Assembly: GCA_030427825.1 (NCBI GenBank)
Contig: JAUICO010000038.1
Location: 1 to 40,539 of the forward strand
DNA length: 40,539 bases
From: a bacterium
GTDB taxonomy: Bacteria; Myxococcota_A; Bradymonadia; REDH01
Direction: 5' to 3'
Shown: positions 27,026-35,554 of the stretch, piece after piece
Layout of the letters: each line of letters starts with the position of its first letter
Numbering within the stretch: the stretch's first letter is position 1
The notes under the pieces: model-generated
The model's input: the letters and a program-made list of their open reading frames with translations, nothing else
Databases searched by the model: none
Told to the model about the DNA's origin: nothing
Position numbers and translations under genes: made by a program

Positions 27026-28702
27026 CTACTCGGGCGGCTCACTCAACGTGATCGCGAAGCTGAGCTCGACGCCGTTGTCCGTCATCTGCATGCGCGCGGT
27101 GCCTTCATCGAGCACACCCATCGAGTTGCGAATCCGAGCCGGTGCCTGCGCCCCCGCCAGCTGTCCCAGTGGGCCTGAGACGATACGCGCGAAATCAAGG
27201 AATCCGCCGGTGACTCCACCCTCGGTCACGAGCTCACGCGCAGCTGCAATCCCGATCCCTTCGACCTCTTCCGCACCGCTGTCGGCGGCGAGGCGCTCCA
27301 GGAGCTCGTTGCGCTGTCGATCGGGCACGATGAGCAGAAGGTCATTCGTGATGACCATGTCACCGATGTCGGTGGAGCGACGGGTGAAATTGATGACGAT
27401 ATTGTCGCCCACCTGCGAGCGCTCGTACTGACCTTCCAGGCGCGTATCGAGACGGTCCAGCAACCCGACCAGGCGCTCGCGGTCTGCAATCTCGATGGCC
27501 ACGACCAGCCCGAACCCCTGGGCGATCGTGGAAGGGCGATAGTTTCCTGAACGTGCCATTCCCATCAGCGTGAGAAGCCTCGATCGGGTAGCGAGCAACA
27601 GCATGTCGTCGCCGAGGGCCGGCAGCAGCTCCTGCTCGACCTGCATGCCGATCCCCTCGCCAATCCCTCGAAGGTCTTCTTCAAACTCGGCGAGCTCGGC
27701 GCCGCTGACAGACTCGCGGTACACAGCGAGCAACTCCGAAGGACGAAGGCTGAGCCGGAGGAAGGCATACGCGTCCGAGCTGAGCAGGCGATCGAATGCC
27801 GGCGCCTCGCCACCCGCAGCGAATACGCGGCGCGCACGGCTGCTGTCTTCTTCAGAGAGGTAGGAGATCTGCCGCCCGGCGATTCGATCGCGCTCAAGGC
27901 GCAGCCCTACGGCGCTCTGCACGTCGCGGGCAGCCAGTCGCTCCACCATCTCAACCGACGAATCGAGGTCAAACTCCGTCGTGCCCCAGATCAGCACCGG
28001 CCAGTCTTCGAAGTGACTCAATGCCTGCGAAAAATCGGCGTTCGACGACATCGTCGTGTCCGGCGCTGCAATGCTCCCGACGTCGCGATCCAGGGTCTCC
28101 AGGTTCACCCCACGAAAGAGTACGCCCACGTTGCCCAGGATCAGCACAGCGAACTTCGGCGGCTCTCCGTCGCGAGCCCGGTAGATGGAGAGCGTAGCAC
28201 CCTCGAGTTCGCGCACTTCAATGTCTGCGCGCAGCCGAAAAGCCCGTCCCTGCAGGACTTCCGTCGCGTGCGCCTGGAAACGCGCCGCGTCTTCCAGCAG
28301 GAAGAGGGCGACGTTGTGGTCGCCGACTCGACTCAGCGCGAGGCCGCCTTCCGGCGCCACTCCGGTCTCACCAAAGGACTCCGGCCGGTTCAGGTCGACG
28401 CCCAGTGTGTTGCGAAAGTCCGCTTCGATGGGGCCGAGCTCGCCAAGATAAGGAACCACGCGTTCGCGAAAGCCCGGCCAGGCACCTAGAGCTTCGGTAA
28501 AGTCGCGTACGAAGAGCGCACCGGGCACGTTGGCAGGCAGATGCGCCGCCAGCGCACTCGAGATGCCCTGCGTCGTCTCCGGAATCTGCGCCCGATTTCC
28601 CGCGCCACCCTCACCGGCTGGAGACTTTTTCCTGCACGCCGAGAGCGCGATCAGGCTGATCGCAAGGAAGAGCAGCACTCTGCTTTGCATCCGGTATTTC
28701 AT
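27026..28702 (-). CDS. lipoprotein resembling DUF3352 proteins
   Basis: A 558-residue predicted lipoprotein: signal sequence VLLFLAISLIALSAC with the lipobox LSAC, then a charged linker. The body repeats a pattern seen in DUF3352-like proteins: ALAAHLPANVPGALFVRDFTEALGAWPGF near the N-terminus, GGEAPAFDRLLSSDAYAFLRLSL in the middle, and late FTRRSTDIGDMVITNDLLLIVPD and NGVELSFAITLSEP. The role of this family is not established. ATG at 28702 is chosen because GAGG lies eight bases upstream; GTG at 28711 is the longest option. No operon partner is certain; the methyltransferase gene downstream lies on the same strand but upstream in transcription. Confidence 0.8.
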   Translation of the reverse strand: MKYRMQSRVLLFLAISLIALSACRKKSPAGEGGAGNRAQIPETTQGISSALAAHLPANVPGALFVRDFTEALGAWPGFRERVVPYLGELGPIEADFRNTLGVDLNRPESFGETGVAPEGGLALSRVGDHNVALFLLEDAARFQAHATEVLQGRAFRLRADIEVRELEGATLSIYRARDGEPPKFAVLILGNVGVLFRGVNLETLDRDVGSIAAPDTTMSSNADFSQALSHFEDWPVLIWGTTEFDLDSSVEMVERLAARDVQSAVGLRLERDRIAGRQISYLSEEDSSRARRVFAAGGEAPAFDRLLSSDAYAFLRLSLRPSELLAVYRESVSGAELAEFEEDLRGIGEGIGMQVEQELLPALGDDMLLLATRSRLLTLMGMARSGNYRPSTIAQGFGLVVAIEIADRERLVGLLDRLDTRLEGQYERSQVGDNIVINFTRRSTDIGDMVITNDLLLIVPDRQRNELLERLAADSGAEEVEGIGIAAARELVTEGGVTGGFLDFARIVSGPLGQLAGAQAPARIRNSMGVLDEGTARMQMTDNGVELSFAITLSEPPE

Positions 28703-28812
28703 CGTTCGCACCTCACGATTGGTCGCGATCCGGCGCTGTACCCGCCACTGTCGGCGCCGTCAAAGCAGGCCCCTGCCGGATGACGTGATCGCTGGATTGT
28801 GCGGCCCGTCGG

Positions 28813-29673
28813 CTATGGCGAGGGCAGTACGCCTCGCACGATGTACTGCCGTGGCAGGTCCGCCGGTACCCGCTCGGCGGCGAAGCCTCCGGCGCTGAGC
28901 TCGCTGATGACGGCTTCGGGGGTGAGACGCATTTCCGCAGGGGGCCCGATCGGCGAGTCGGCGGTGAAGTCGACGATCACGACCTGACCTCCGGGACGAA
29001 GGACGGCGGCGAGGTGCGCAGCGTAGGCCTCACGGTCTTCGACATGGTGCCACGTGTTCACGATGAGGACCCCATCGACGCTGCCTGTAGGCAGATTCGT
29101 CTGCGACCGGGTTGCGAGGAGCGTCTCTACGTTGGTGATTCCTTCGGCGGCCGCGTGCTCGGCGACATAGGCCAGCATCGAAGACTCCACATCGATCGCA
29201 AACACTCTTCCCTCGGGGCCGACGCGCTCTGCGATGTGTGGAATGAAGTAGCCTGTGCCTGTGCCGACATCAGCCATCGTGCCGCCTGTCATCTCGCCGA
29301 ACGCATCGAGCACGGCCTGCGGCTGCTGCCAGGTGTCGCGCTCCGGATTGTTCCATCGTTGCGCCCATGACTCCGGGTCGTCGAAGCTGTGATGCCGGTG
29401 ATGCACATGTGCACCGGGATTCGCGTGTTCTGCGTGTTCTGCGTGTTCTGCGTGTTCTGCGTGTTCTGCGTGTTCTGCGTGTTCTGCGTGTTCTGCGTGT
29501 TCGGCGTGTTCGGCGTGTTCGGCGCGTTGCGAATCTGACGCCGTAGCCTGTGTGTTGCCTGACGACGAGCTGCCGCCGCAGGCGGCGAACAAGCACGCAC
29601 ACAGGCCGGCGATAGCGAGACCTGTGATGCGAAGCAGGTGGGTGCGTTGTGAGGGTTTGAACCGTAGTGCCAT
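28813..29673 (-). CDS. lipobox-bearing class I SAM-dependent methyltransferase with Ala-Glu-His repeats
   Basis: A 286-residue protein. The N-terminus is a lipoprotein signal (ITGLAIAGLCACLFAAC, lipobox FAAC, then GGSSSSG). A linker follows with eleven consecutive Ala-Glu-His units and a His cluster (AHVHHRHH). The C-terminal domain is a class I methyltransferase: motif I is ADVGTGTGYF, then VFAIDVE, GVLIVNTWHHV and LRPGGQVVIVDF. Lipid-anchored periplasmic methyltransferases are puzzling because SAM is cytosolic, though similar lipoproteins are, to my knowledge, common in this lineage. Met at 29673 is supported by GGAG eight bases upstream; 29730 is the open-frame limit. Confidence 0.85.
   Translation of the reverse strand: MALRFKPSQRTHLLRITGLAIAGLCACLFAACGGSSSSGNTQATASDSQRAEHAEHAEHAEHAEHAEHAEHAEHAEHAEHAEHANPGAHVHHRHHSFDDPESWAQRWNNPERDTWQQPQAVLDAFGEMTGGTMADVGTGTGYFIPHIAERVGPEGRVFAIDVESSMLAYVAEHAAAEGITNVETLLATRSQTNLPTGSVDGVLIVNTWHHVEDREAYAAHLAAVLRPGGQVVIVDFTADSPIGPPAEMRLTPEAVISELSAGGFAAERVPADLPRQYIVRGVLPSP
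29423..29521 (-). repeat. 9-bp tandem repeat coding for eleven Ala-Glu-His units
   Basis: Eleven copies of a 9-bp unit: eight identical GCGTGTTCT and three GCGTGTTCG on the plus strand. On the coding (minus) strand they give AEH tripeptides. The near-identity indicates slippage-prone, recently expanded DNA; frame is preserved whatever the copy number. Confidence 0.95.
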
Positions 29674-29732
29674 CGAGGGCTCCGGGATTGATTGGGGTCG
29701 ACGCGGTGGCGCCGGGTGATGCCGGATCAAGG

Positions 29733-30353
29733 TCAGCGTTTTCGCGCTACGAGAATCCAGGCGCGGGCGTTGCCGTCGTCGGCGTTGTCGAAGATCTCGG
29801 AGCGGAGCTCGAGAATCTCGAAGTGGGGCTCGACAGCAGAGGTCACTTCGAGGGCGCTGATCCGCGGTGGTCCTGTGTCCCGGTCCGGCCCATCGGTCGA
29901 GCCAATCAGGCTGTGCCAGATGCCGCCGGGCTCCAGCATGTCAGCCACGCGGCCGGCGAAACGCGCGCGGTGGGGCCCGTCAAACACATGAAAGCAGCCG
30001 CGGTCGTAGGCGAAGGCGAAGCCCCCGGGTTGCGCCTCGTCGAGTATGTTCGCGACGGCAAAAGCGACGCCTGCGGTGTCCGGTGGTGTCCGCGCCTTCG
30101 CCATCTCGATCGCCGTCGCAGAGACGTCGACACCAAGGACATCGAACCCCTGCGCTGCGAGCCAACGCACGTTGGTACCGGTTCCGCAGCCGACGTCGAT
30201 CGCGCGGCCGGGTGCGATGCGGTAGCGCTCGACGACAGCCTTGAGGTGCGGATCCGGTGTGAGCGTATCCCAGGGCAGCGAGCCGTCGATGTAACGTTGT
30301 TCCCAGTGGGATGGGTCGAGTCGACGACGTATCTGTTCCTCGGTCGCGGCCAT
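29733..30353 (-). CDS. class I SAM-dependent methyltransferase (thiopurine MTase/TehB-like)
   Basis: A 206-residue cytosolic enzyme. It has HWEQRYIDGSLPWDTLTPDPHL at the N-terminus, typical of the TPMT/TehB-like group, SAM motif I AIDVGCGTGTNVRWLA, then VLGVDVSATAIEMAK, YDRGCFHVF and MLEPGGIW. Substrate is unknown; related enzymes act on small thiols, chalcogen compounds or lipophilic targets. The ATG at 30353 is preceded by AGGAG at a seven-base spacing. It reads divergently from recN, and the 186 bp between them presumably holds both promoters, though none is obvious. Confidence 0.85.
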   Translation of the reverse strand: MAATEEQIRRRLDPSHWEQRYIDGSLPWDTLTPDPHLKAVVERYRIAPGRAIDVGCGTGTNVRWLAAQGFDVLGVDVSATAIEMAKARTPPDTAGVAFAVANILDEAQPGGFAFAYDRGCFHVFDGPHRARFAGRVADMLEPGGIWHSLIGSTDGPDRDTGPPRISALEVTSAVEPHFEILELRSEIFDNADDGNARAWILVARKR

Positions 30354-30539
30354 AGTCTCGCTCCTGTCTGTAAGAATGCGGCCCGCAATGAGCGCGTCGC
30401 GGTGGCGCCGGTCTCCGGCGCAACACCTCCCGCTCATACGCGACCCATGCAGGCACACCGCGCACACCGTTGGCTTCATCGCTTGACCGGCAGAAACGCC
30501 GAGCTAACAGTGTTGCGTCTTGCCACGGGGCCGTTGCAG

Positions 30540-32207
30540 ATGCTGACTCACATTTCAATTCGCGACTTCGCCCTGATCGAAGCCATCGACCTGGACCTTC
30601 GGCCGGGCCTGATCGCGTTGACGGGTGAGACCGGCGCCGGAAAGTCCATTCTCGTCGGTGCGCTCTCGTTGTTGGCGGGGGGGCGCGCCTCTTCAGAGGT
30701 CGTACGCGACGGAGCGGATACTGCGGTGGTGCAGGCGTTCATGAGTCTGGACTCCGCGACTGAGGCCCGTGTTGTTCGCGCCCTCGAAGACACAGGTGTC
30801 GCCGTCGCAGGCGAGCTGATTGTACGGCGAATGATCAGCCGGAGCGGCCGAAACCGCATCTTTGTGAACGACTGCGCCGTGACCCTGGCGACGCTGCAGC
30901 GTGTGGTCTCGCTGGTTGTCGATATTCTGGGCCAGCACCAGCACCTGCGCCTGCTCGAACCTGCGATGCAGCGCGAGCTCGTGGATGCGCGCGCCGACAA
31001 CGGCGAGCTACGCGGCCAGATGAAAGAGAGCTTTGCCGCCTATGTCGCGGCGCGTGATCACCTTGCAGACCTTGAGTCCGCCGCCGCAGATCGCGAGCAA
31101 CGCCTTGAGTATCTGCGGTATCAGGCGAGCGAGCTGAGTGACCTTGCGCCCCGGGAAGGCGAAGTGGAAGAGCTGGAAGGCCAGCTGAGCCGCGCGCGCA
31201 ACGCCGGGCGTCTTCACGAGTCCCTGCAGGCTGCCTTCGAGACACTGGATGACGGCGAGCCGTCCGCGTCTTCGCTCGCTGCCGAGGGCGCCGCTGCTCT
31301 TCAGAAGGCCGCCGGGTGGGACAGCGCTCTGTCCGGCCTCGCCGAGACCGCTGAAGAGCTGAGTGTCGGGCTGGCGGAGCTGGGCCGCGAGTTGAGTCGC
31401 ATGCTATCGGGCCTCGAGACGGAGCTGGACCTGGACGCGCTCGAGTCCCGGGACGACGAGCTGCGGCGCGCGGCACGAAAGCACGGGGTCGAGCTGCCGA
31501 TGCTCTGGCAGCGCGCGGAAGAGCTGCGGTCTCAGATCGAAACCCTTGAGGACTTCGGCGCTTCTCTGGACAGCGCTCGCGCCGCACTTGAGCGCGCGCA
31601 GTCTGATGCCGCTGCCATCGCCGGCAGTCTCACCAGATCGCGTCGTGAAGCCGCAGAGCTCCTGTTCGCCGAGGTCAAAGAGCGACTGGGGCGCCTCGCC
31701 ATGCCGGACGCCGATATTGCGGCAGAGATTGACGGCGGTGATGTCGGCGCATTGAGCCCGACGGGATGGGATCGTGTGCGCATCGAGTTCACGGCGAACG
31801 CAGGGGAAGCGCTGCGCCCGCTGGATCGTGTCGCGTCCGGCGGCGAACTCTCGCGCCTGATGCTCGCTATCAAGTCGACCCTGGCGAGCCGGGATCCCGT
31901 CCCCACCTATCTCTTCGACGAAGTCGACACAGGGATTGGCGGCCAGGCGGCCGTGGCTGTCGCGGACCTGCTGCGCGAGATCGGCGACGAGCGTCAGGTG
32001 CTCTGTGTTACGCACCTGCCGCAGATCGCTGCGAGGGCGCACCATCAGCTGCAGGTCGCGAAACACGGCGCCGCCGGCAGGACCATCACAACGATCTCAC
32101 AACTTGACCGCGACACCCGCGAGCATGAGATTGCTCGCATGCTGGGCGGCGAAGAGCCGACGGCGGCGACCCTGGCGCATGCTCGTGAGATGCTGACCCG
32201 GTCGTGA
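30540..32207 (+). CDS. recN: DNA repair protein RecN
   Basis: SMC-like ATPase that acts in recombinational repair of double-strand breaks. The 555-residue length is normal. Residues 1-60 contain MLTHISIRDFALIEAIDLDL and Walker A GETGAGKS (29-36). ILGQHQHLRLLEP is the family landmark. A long coiled-coil middle part is followed by the signature region GGELSRLMLAIKS, Walker B TYLFDEVDTGIGGQAA and VLCVTHLPQIAA. The frame is open far upstream, but the ATG at 30540 gives the canonical start. The M23 peptidase gene begins 19 bp downstream. Confidence 0.97.
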   Translation: MLTHISIRDFALIEAIDLDLRPGLIALTGETGAGKSILVGALSLLAGGRASSEVVRDGADTAVVQAFMSLDSATEARVVRALEDTGVAVAGELIVRRMISRSGRNRIFVNDCAVTLATLQRVVSLVVDILGQHQHLRLLEPAMQRELVDARADNGELRGQMKESFAAYVAARDHLADLESAAADREQRLEYLRYQASELSDLAPREGEVEELEGQLSRARNAGRLHESLQAAFETLDDGEPSASSLAAEGAAALQKAAGWDSALSGLAETAEELSVGLAELGRELSRMLSGLETELDLDALESRDDELRRAARKHGVELPMLWQRAEELRSQIETLEDFGASLDSARAALERAQSDAAAIAGSLTRSRREAAELLFAEVKERLGRLAMPDADIAAEIDGGDVGALSPTGWDRVRIEFTANAGEALRPLDRVASGGELSRLMLAIKSTLASRDPVPTYLFDEVDTGIGGQAAVAVADLLREIGDERQVLCVTHLPQIAARAHHQLQVAKHGAAGRTITTISQLDRDTREHEIARMLGGEEPTAATLAHAREMLTRS

Positions 32208-32226
32208 CCCGAAGAGCCTGCGCTCC

Positions 32227-33684
32227 ATGTACATTCCCCACGTCGAAGACGACATACTGAACCGCCGCGAGCTGGCGCGTCGTCGCCGGCTGCGCACCCT
32301 GGCGTTGTTTCTTGTCAGCGGCGGCATCATCGCGGTGCTGGTCTACGGCGGCGACATCGGTGGTTCCGGCGGGAAGGTCCGGGGCGAGACCGGTCACATG
32401 CTGGTTCTCGAGGCGCCGACAATTCGTGTGCCCCCCTTCCTCGATGAGTATGCCGCAGACACCAGCAACCTGGCGCCCGGCGCCGACACCCGTTGGTTCG
32501 AGGACGAGATCAAGGCCGACGTACTGCTGTACGATAACCTGTATGCACATGGCGTGCGGCGGCCGACCATCCGCCCGGTGATCAACGCCATCGGCGAGCA
32601 TTTCAACTGGGGGCGCTCCCGCGTGGGTGATCGCTATGAGGTGCAGGTCGATCGTGAAGGAACGATCCTGACCTTCCGATATCACGTGTCCGTCGAGACC
32701 ATCTTCGAGGCCCGCATCGTAGGGCCCGGCGAGTACGATGCGCACCGGGTTGAAGTGCCGGTGGATGTCGAGGTCTATTCCCTGGTGGGCATCGTCGAGA
32801 CCAACGTCTTCGGCGCCGTCGTCGCCGCCGGCGAGACCGAGGACCTGGCGAGAAAGCTGGTCGACGTGCTGAAGTGGGACATCGACTTCAGCCGGCACGT
32901 AAACGCCGGAGACGCCTTCCGAGTGATCTACGAGAAGCTCTCCCTGGACGGGAACTTCGTGCGCTATGGGGAGCTGCTCGCGGTCGAGTACCGCGGCCGT
33001 GCTCGAAACGGCGAGGCCTTCTACTTCGATGAGCCGGGCAGCGAAGGCTACTACACCGGCGACGGTTCATCGGTGCAGCGGCGCTTCCTGCGCCGCCCCT
33101 GTCGTTACGATCGCATGTCGTCACCTTTCGACATGAACCGCCTGCACCCGATTCTCAACGTCGTGCGCCCGCATCTGGGCGTCGACTTCGCCGGGCCCAC
33201 CGGCAACCCGGTGCGCGCGGTGGCGGACGGCGTCGTCCAGTTCGCCGGGCGTCGTGGAGCCGCCGGCAACCTGGTCACGATTGACCACGCTGACGGCTAT
33301 CGTACCGCGAGCGCCCATCTGGACACGATCGCCTCAGGCATGCGCCGTGGTGTGGAGGTCCGGCAGGGGCAGGTGATCGGGACTCTGGGCACGACCGGTC
33401 GGTCGACAGGCCCCCATCTGCACTTTGGCATGAAGATCAACGGCGAATACGTCGACCCGCTCGTGCATCTGGACGACCGCATGCCCGGCCTCAGTGGTCG
33501 CTCCCTTCGTGAGTTCGAGCGCCTCGTTGCGCAGCGCAGGCTCGACCTCGCAGAGCTGATTCTGCCCGGCGAGCTCGGTGTCGACGATGGCGAGGCGCTG
33601 GGCGAAGAAGAAGAGGGTGACGACATCGCAGAGCGCGGGGATCCGTCAGAAGTTGCCGACGAATACGTCTCTCATGAGTTCTGA
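32227..33684 (+). CDS. membrane-anchored M23 family peptidase (LytM domain)
   Basis: A 485-residue cell-wall hydrolase or hydrolase activator. After a short cytosolic basic segment there is one transmembrane helix (about residues 25-41). Residues about 300-415 form the LytM/M23 domain: HLGVDFAGPTGNPV with zinc ligands H316 and D320, SAHLD with H364, and PHLHFG with H397 and H399. All catalytic residues are present, so it should be an active zinc endopeptidase of peptidoglycan. The region before it resembles the N-terminal part of MepM/OapA-like proteins. The C-terminal 75 residues are acidic. The next gene begins 13 bp later. Confidence 0.92.
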   Translation: MYIPHVEDDILNRRELARRRRLRTLALFLVSGGIIAVLVYGGDIGGSGGKVRGETGHMLVLEAPTIRVPPFLDEYAADTSNLAPGADTRWFEDEIKADVLLYDNLYAHGVRRPTIRPVINAIGEHFNWGRSRVGDRYEVQVDREGTILTFRYHVSVETIFEARIVGPGEYDAHRVEVPVDVEVYSLVGIVETNVFGAVVAAGETEDLARKLVDVLKWDIDFSRHVNAGDAFRVIYEKLSLDGNFVRYGELLAVEYRGRARNGEAFYFDEPGSEGYYTGDGSSVQRRFLRRPCRYDRMSSPFDMNRLHPILNVVRPHLGVDFAGPTGNPVRAVADGVVQFAGRRGAAGNLVTIDHADGYRTASAHLDTIASGMRRGVEVRQGQVIGTLGTTGRSTGPHLHFGMKINGEYVDPLVHLDDRMPGLSGRSLREFERLVAQRRLDLAELILPGELGVDDGEALGEEEEGDDIAERGDPSEVADEYVSHEF

Positions 33685-33697
33685 GGAGGCGAGCCCG

Positions 33698-35251
33698 ATG
33701 CGGCGAGTGTTCATGATAGCAGCTGCCGTGTTTGCGCTTCAGGCGGCTGTGACACTCGGCGTATTCATGCACACGGCGAGCCGCCGGGTGAACGCGGCGG
33801 TGCAGATCAAGGGGGATCCGCAGCCGCTGCCCGGTGCAACCTCGCCCCTGCGTGTGCAGCTCTACAATCTGCACTCGGGTCGAGCGATGCCGGCACGGGA
33901 CATGGCGCTGCGCTTTGAAGGCGTCGACGCGCCTGAGCTTCGTGCGCGGGAGAACGTGCGCCACGCGCAGCTTCAGGTAGGCGACGAGCCGGTGGTGATC
34001 GAGGTCGATGTCGAAGTTGACGGCTTCGGGCGTCGGCAGATTCGCCACGAGCAGACGCCTGCTGACGATCGTCGCTGGCTCGAAGATCGCGAGACCTGGC
34101 GACGGGACGCCAGCGAGCGCGAGACCTCTGCCTCGCAGGATCGTCAGGTGCAGCCCCGAGCCCTCGTACGCGGCGACGACGAAGTCTGCGGCTATCTGGT
34201 GTCCTTCGTGCCCGCGTCCGGCGTGATCTCAGCGCTGGTCGACAACCGGGTGTACGTGCGGGTGACGGATGAGGATGGTGCGCCGGTTTCCGGGGTCGCC
34301 CTGAGCCTGATGCCTCCGCGGGATCCGGGCGCAAGCGCGCGGGTCGCGCAGGGCCGCACGGACTCCCTCGGTACGGCAGAGCTGCTCGTGCAGCCGGTGT
34401 TGGCCTCGAACTGGACGCTGAATTACTCCTGCGACGCCGGCGCGGTCGCGCGAACGATCGATCTGGTGCCGGCCTGGGATGGTCTGGCCCTGGCGGTCGA
34501 CGAGCCTCTGGTCCGGCCGCGGGCTCCCTGGCAGGCGACGATCTCTCAGCAGCGGGACTGGGGCGAGTGGCAGAGCAGCGTCATCTGCGACGGTCACTGG
34601 CTCTTTGAGGAGACCCATCAGGCCGCACGTGGTCGTCGCCGGGTATCGATGCCCGAGCTTCAGGTCCCGGGCTCTGCTCTACGTCTGTGTGCGCTGCAGG
34701 TATGGATCGGCGCGGGGCATGATCCCGCGAGAAGCACCCACTACTTCATGCTGGCGCCGGAGCCGCTGAGCGAGGTGGCGGCTGTCGCTGAGCTGGTTGA
34801 TCGCTCGATACGATATGGGCGCGGTCGCCTGCGGGATCAGCTGGGTGACGCGACGATTTCGGCGCTCGCGTCGGCCGACGAAGGTGATCGCCGGAGGCTT
34901 GCTCGCTGGCTGCTGTCGTCGCTACCGCAGGTCTGGAAGCCGCTGCCGACCCTGGTGGATGATCGCGCGGCCCTTGAGGGGATCATGGAGGGCAGGCGCG
35001 CGCGGACGACGTCCGTGCTTTGGAAGCTCCTGGCGCTCGATGCGCTGATCCTGATCCTGTTTCTGGCCTTCGTTCTGGTGCCTTCGACCATTCGCCAGCG
35101 CAGGGCGCTGATTGAGAGTATGGGCGATGACGACGGCGATATCGACGCTGTGGTCAGCGTTCGTCGCTCCATGTTCGCCTTGATTGTGGGCTTCGCAACG
35201 CTGCTTTTTGCGATCGCGGGGATGGCGATTCTGCTGACCTATCTGCAGTAG
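33698..35251 (+). CDS. membrane-anchored extracytoplasmic protein of unknown function
   Basis: A 517-residue protein. An N-terminal hydrophobic segment (VFMIAAAVFALQAAVTLGVF) is a signal anchor. The long middle part is beta-rich and has an Ig- or MG2-like segment (VRVTDEDGAPVSGVALSLMPP, DSLGTAELLVQPV). Two hydrophobic helices close the protein (LLALDALILILFLAFVLVP and ALIVGFATLLFAIAGMAILLTYL). Start choice: an in-frame ATG at 33674 overlaps the M23 gene, but GAGGAGG at 33683-33689 sits eight bases before the ATG at 33698. The pairing with a cell-wall peptidase suggests an envelope role; it could regulate that enzyme. Confidence 0.78.
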   Translation: MRRVFMIAAAVFALQAAVTLGVFMHTASRRVNAAVQIKGDPQPLPGATSPLRVQLYNLHSGRAMPARDMALRFEGVDAPELRARENVRHAQLQVGDEPVVIEVDVEVDGFGRRQIRHEQTPADDRRWLEDRETWRRDASERETSASQDRQVQPRALVRGDDEVCGYLVSFVPASGVISALVDNRVYVRVTDEDGAPVSGVALSLMPPRDPGASARVAQGRTDSLGTAELLVQPVLASNWTLNYSCDAGAVARTIDLVPAWDGLALAVDEPLVRPRAPWQATISQQRDWGEWQSSVICDGHWLFEETHQAARGRRRVSMPELQVPGSALRLCALQVWIGAGHDPARSTHYFMLAPEPLSEVAAVAELVDRSIRYGRGRLRDQLGDATISALASADEGDRRRLARWLLSSLPQVWKPLPTLVDDRAALEGIMEGRRARTTSVLWKLLALDALILILFLAFVLVPSTIRQRRALIESMGDDDGDIDAVVSVRRSMFALIVGFATLLFAIAGMAILLTYLQ

Positions 35252-35312
35252 ATTCGAGCGCCCAAATGTCCCGGCATTCTCTGTGTGGGAAACGCGCGAA
35301 CCGTTGTTGGAG

Positions 35313-35350
35313 TCACAGGCGCGCACCGCAGACGCGGTGCGCGCCTGTGA
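35313..35350. terminator. perfect 17-bp inverted repeat, likely terminator
   Basis: Arms TCACAGGCGCGCACCGC (35313-35329) and GCGGTGCGCGCCTGTGA (35334-35350) pair perfectly around the loop AGAC. The stem is followed by CGATTTT. It lies 61 bp after the stop of the membrane protein gene and probably ends that transcription unit. The outer TGTGA of the right arm is also the junction with the tandem repeats that follow. Confidence 0.7.
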
Positions 35351-35485
35351 CGATTTTGGGATGTTTGCTGTGACGATTTTGGGATGTTTGCTGTGACGAT
35401 TTTGGGATGTTTGCTGTGACGATTTTGGGATGTTTGCTGTGACGATTTTGGGATGTTTGCTGTGACGATTTTGGGATGTTTGCTT
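35348..35485. repeat. six tandem 23-bp repeats
   Basis: Copies begin at 35348, 35371, 35394, 35417, 35440 and 35463. Each is TGACGATTTTGGGATGTTTG plus a three-base ending CTG; the last copy differs only in its final base. The period is not a multiple of three, so it is not coding. There are no spacers, so it is not a CRISPR array. The array lies between a strong hairpin and a candidate promoter. Confidence 0.95.
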
Positions 35486-35490
35486 TGTTC

Positions 35491-35518
35491 TTGACGGCTT
35501 CTGTGCACTCATTCTAAA
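35491..35518 (+). promoter_or_regulatory. candidate sigma-70-type promoter for the lipoprotein gene
   Basis: TTGACG (35491-35496) and TCTAAA (35513-35518) are separated by 16 bp. The -35 box begins six bases after the tandem array. The downstream gene has GCGGAGG seven bases before its ATG at 35555. Confidence 0.45.
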
Positions 35519-35554
35519 CTTCCTCGGAATCACGTTGTCAGCGGAGGTGCGTAT

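Noticed and set aside
29270..29602. Arg-Arg-Thr and Gln-Asn-Thr repeat proteins in other frames
   Set aside because: They are frame shadows of the AEH repeat in the methyltransferase gene.
29667..30539. 291-codon upstream extension of recN
   Set aside because: It covers the divergent methyltransferase gene and adds sequence that no RecN has; the canonical start is at 30540.
35348..35485. CRISPR array
   Set aside because: The 23-bp repeats follow each other without spacers and no cas gene is present.
35348..35485. Plasmid-type iterons of a replication origin
   Set aside because: The repeat length would fit, but there is no replication initiator gene, AT-rich unwinding region or DnaA box pattern nearby.
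35239..35533. minus-strand repeat proteins of the SKHPKIVTANIPK type
   Set aside because: They arise from the 23-bp array read in rotating frames; the period is not a multiple of three and no start signal is present.
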